Shown here: one piece after another, positions 62,731 through 64,000 of the stretch | Position numbering within the stretch: position 1 is the first letter of the stretch | Layout: every line of letters starts with the position of its first letter | NCBI GenBank assembly: GCA_009103225.1 | Contig: RHPI01003124.1 | Location: forward strand, 317,032-381,031 | Direction: 5' to 3' | Source: Chlorokybus atmophyticus | Lineage: Eukaryota; Streptophyta; Chlorokybophyceae; Chlorokybales; Chlorokybaceae | Length of the DNA: 64,000 nucleotides | Translations under genes and position numbers: made by a program | Notes under the pieces: model-generated | What the model was told of the DNA's origin: nothing | Database searches by the model: none | The model's input: the letters and a program-made list of their open reading frames with translations, nothing else

Positions 62731-64000
62731 AATAAGCTGCAACGACTGGTCCTCTGACTTATTAAGCAGCAGCCCCTGGTGGACAACACCTTGGAGCCCG
62801 ACCTCTTCGTCGGCCCAACTGCATGGCTGGAAACACTTCATCAGCAGGCTGCCCCGCCTCCTCGACCGTGTCGTCGACTATTGTATTCAACTCCCGCCAT
62901 GGTTGCACGACAGAAGTTGCACAGGTGCCACCTCGGACATGCTTGAGAACAATGACGAGCTGCGCCGCTGGGAGGATTCATCCACCCAGCTCATGAGCAC
63001 GATGCGGATGGCTGGTAGTTTTTACCGAGCCATCCGCCACTAGGAGGACGACCCTGAGACGCGCAAACCGCGTCAGCTGGTAGTGCGCCAGGTGCGAGAG
63101 GGCACCGGGCCCTCTAAGGGAGTCCTGCAAGGCAACCCCACCCTAGTCACGGAGGAAGAGTGCGAATTGATGGCAACATATGTCAGCCTGCTGCCTATTC
63201 TACCCGTTGCCTCCTATGGAAACCGTCAAGGCCATCATTGGGAGCAAGCCATCAACGCCAAGACGTTACGCTTGGCCATTATGGCCAAGTTCAAAAGTGC
63301 AGTGCAGGCCGCTACTTTTTATGTGCCTCACTGCAGTCCGCATGCCCCCCAGCCGGCCCACCTTCTCCACCTGCTGGCTCGCCTGACTACCCTCCTTCCA
63401 AGGGGCACCGCTCTCCATCCCCCGGTTCCTTGACTAGCGGGACGGATGTCTCCTTATACTCCCCTCCGAAAGAACACACCCCAGCAACCAGCGGGGACAT
63501 ATCACCTTTGCACACCATCCTTGGTCGCCTCGCCACTTTCTGTTCAACACCGGCGCACACCTAGTCATTTTTGGCATGCGCATTGCGGAGCGTCTTGGCA
63601 TTGACCTTGATAACTATAGACAAGTTCTCACATGAGATACGCACCGCTGAAGGCGGCCTTAAGACCCATACGGGGGAGACACGCCAGCGCATACCTCCGC
63701 GGTTTGCCAGGTACCAGCAAGAAGAGACTACGTTCTTGAGTGTGTGCTGCCTTATCTCTAACTTGAAGATGTTTGACAGTCATGTTGGCATAAAGGCCCT
63801 ATTTCCCATTGGTGCGGCAATTGTTACGTGTGGACAGATTACGCAAAAATCCGTGGACGCTGGCACCAAGGAGATGGCACACCAGCAGCTATCACCCTGC
63901 GCCTTCGCACCTCATCACAAATTCTTCACAGCCATCCATGTAACAGTCAGGGCCAAATTCTGTGATTTTCATGGCCGTTTTAGGCCTTATTTGTGAGGTA

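Larger units (their letters stand above)
59785..64000 (+). mobile_element. Ty3/gypsy-like part of composite copy 2, runs off window
   Basis: Matches copy 1 closely from 59785 to about 62510 (gag-like coiled coil LLAKLEDLRSRRDELEDLLK at about 60005-60070, second gag-like frame at 61261-61740, and RDCQTDMRLLNLQQDRFQNP at about 62100-62160). After a poly-G/N join it continues with sequence absent from copy 1. This has another gag-like frame (MLENNDELRRWEDSSTQLMS near 62940, then QAINAKTLRLAIMAKFKSAV near 63250) and a protease-like segment at about 63540-63630 (FNTGAHLVIFGMRIAERLGI). There the usual D-T-G is N-T-G. The RT and integrase would lie beyond 64000. Stops and frameshifts are common. Confidence 0.75.

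Overview
The window is nuclear DNA from a eukaryote, most likely a free-living protist or alga. The genes have many short exons joined by GT-AG introns, and most are compactly spaced. The proteins are typical of mitochondria-bearing eukaryotes: a complex I subunit, a cytochrome oxidase assembly factor, organellar GatB, EB1 and NTE. A short run of TTAGGG repeats is present. I cannot name the lineage. The permuted Penelope-like elements, and a Ty3-like integrase followed by a PHD finger, are element types known from green algae and other protists, but they are not diagnostic.

Left part (1-9.5 kb). A CDCA7-like zinc-finger gene lies on the minus strand (961-2248). It is followed by about 5 kb of repeat DNA: diverged ~1.5 kb tandem units full of perfect hairpins, a 956-bp duplication that looks like an assembly artefact around a single N, and a (CT)n tract ending in another N. 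An AT-rich stretch without recognisable genes follows.

Gene-rich core (9.5-34.3 kb). In order: an uncharacterised two-membrane-segment protein (+), a full-length NTE/PNPLA6-type phospholipase (-), a 50-residue COA3-like gene (+), an EB1-family microtubule plus-end protein (+), a terminal-inverted-repeat element, a UBE3D-like protein (-) divergent from NDUFB7 (+), organellar GatB (-), and a probable unknown gene (-). Next comes a decayed glucosidase II alpha (GH31) pseudogene (+). It breaks off directly into a diverged second copy of the UBE3D/NDUFB7 intergenic region, and in that copy the NDUFB7 exon is inverted.

Right part (34.6-64 kb). This is mostly transposons. Two copies of one composite element are present, at 35.4-42.3 kb and 54.1-64.0 kb. 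Each carries a GIY-YIG endonuclease upstream of a Penelope-type reverse transcriptase, then CCHC knuckles, then Ty3/gypsy-like material. Copy 1 ends in an integrase with a PHD finger. Copy 2 carries a gag/protease-like region and runs off the window. A 5'-truncated LINE (minus) has replaced about 0.9 kb in the middle of copy 2, and a related LINE lies at 49.6-52.7 kb. Between the copies is one host gene for a secreted, probably beta-rich protein of unknown function (43.5-46.3 kb, minus).

Exon boundaries were read by eye from frame continuity and GT/AG sites. Those for CDCA7, COA3, EB1, NDUFB7 and most of the 9.5-kb gene are exact readings; the others are approximate.
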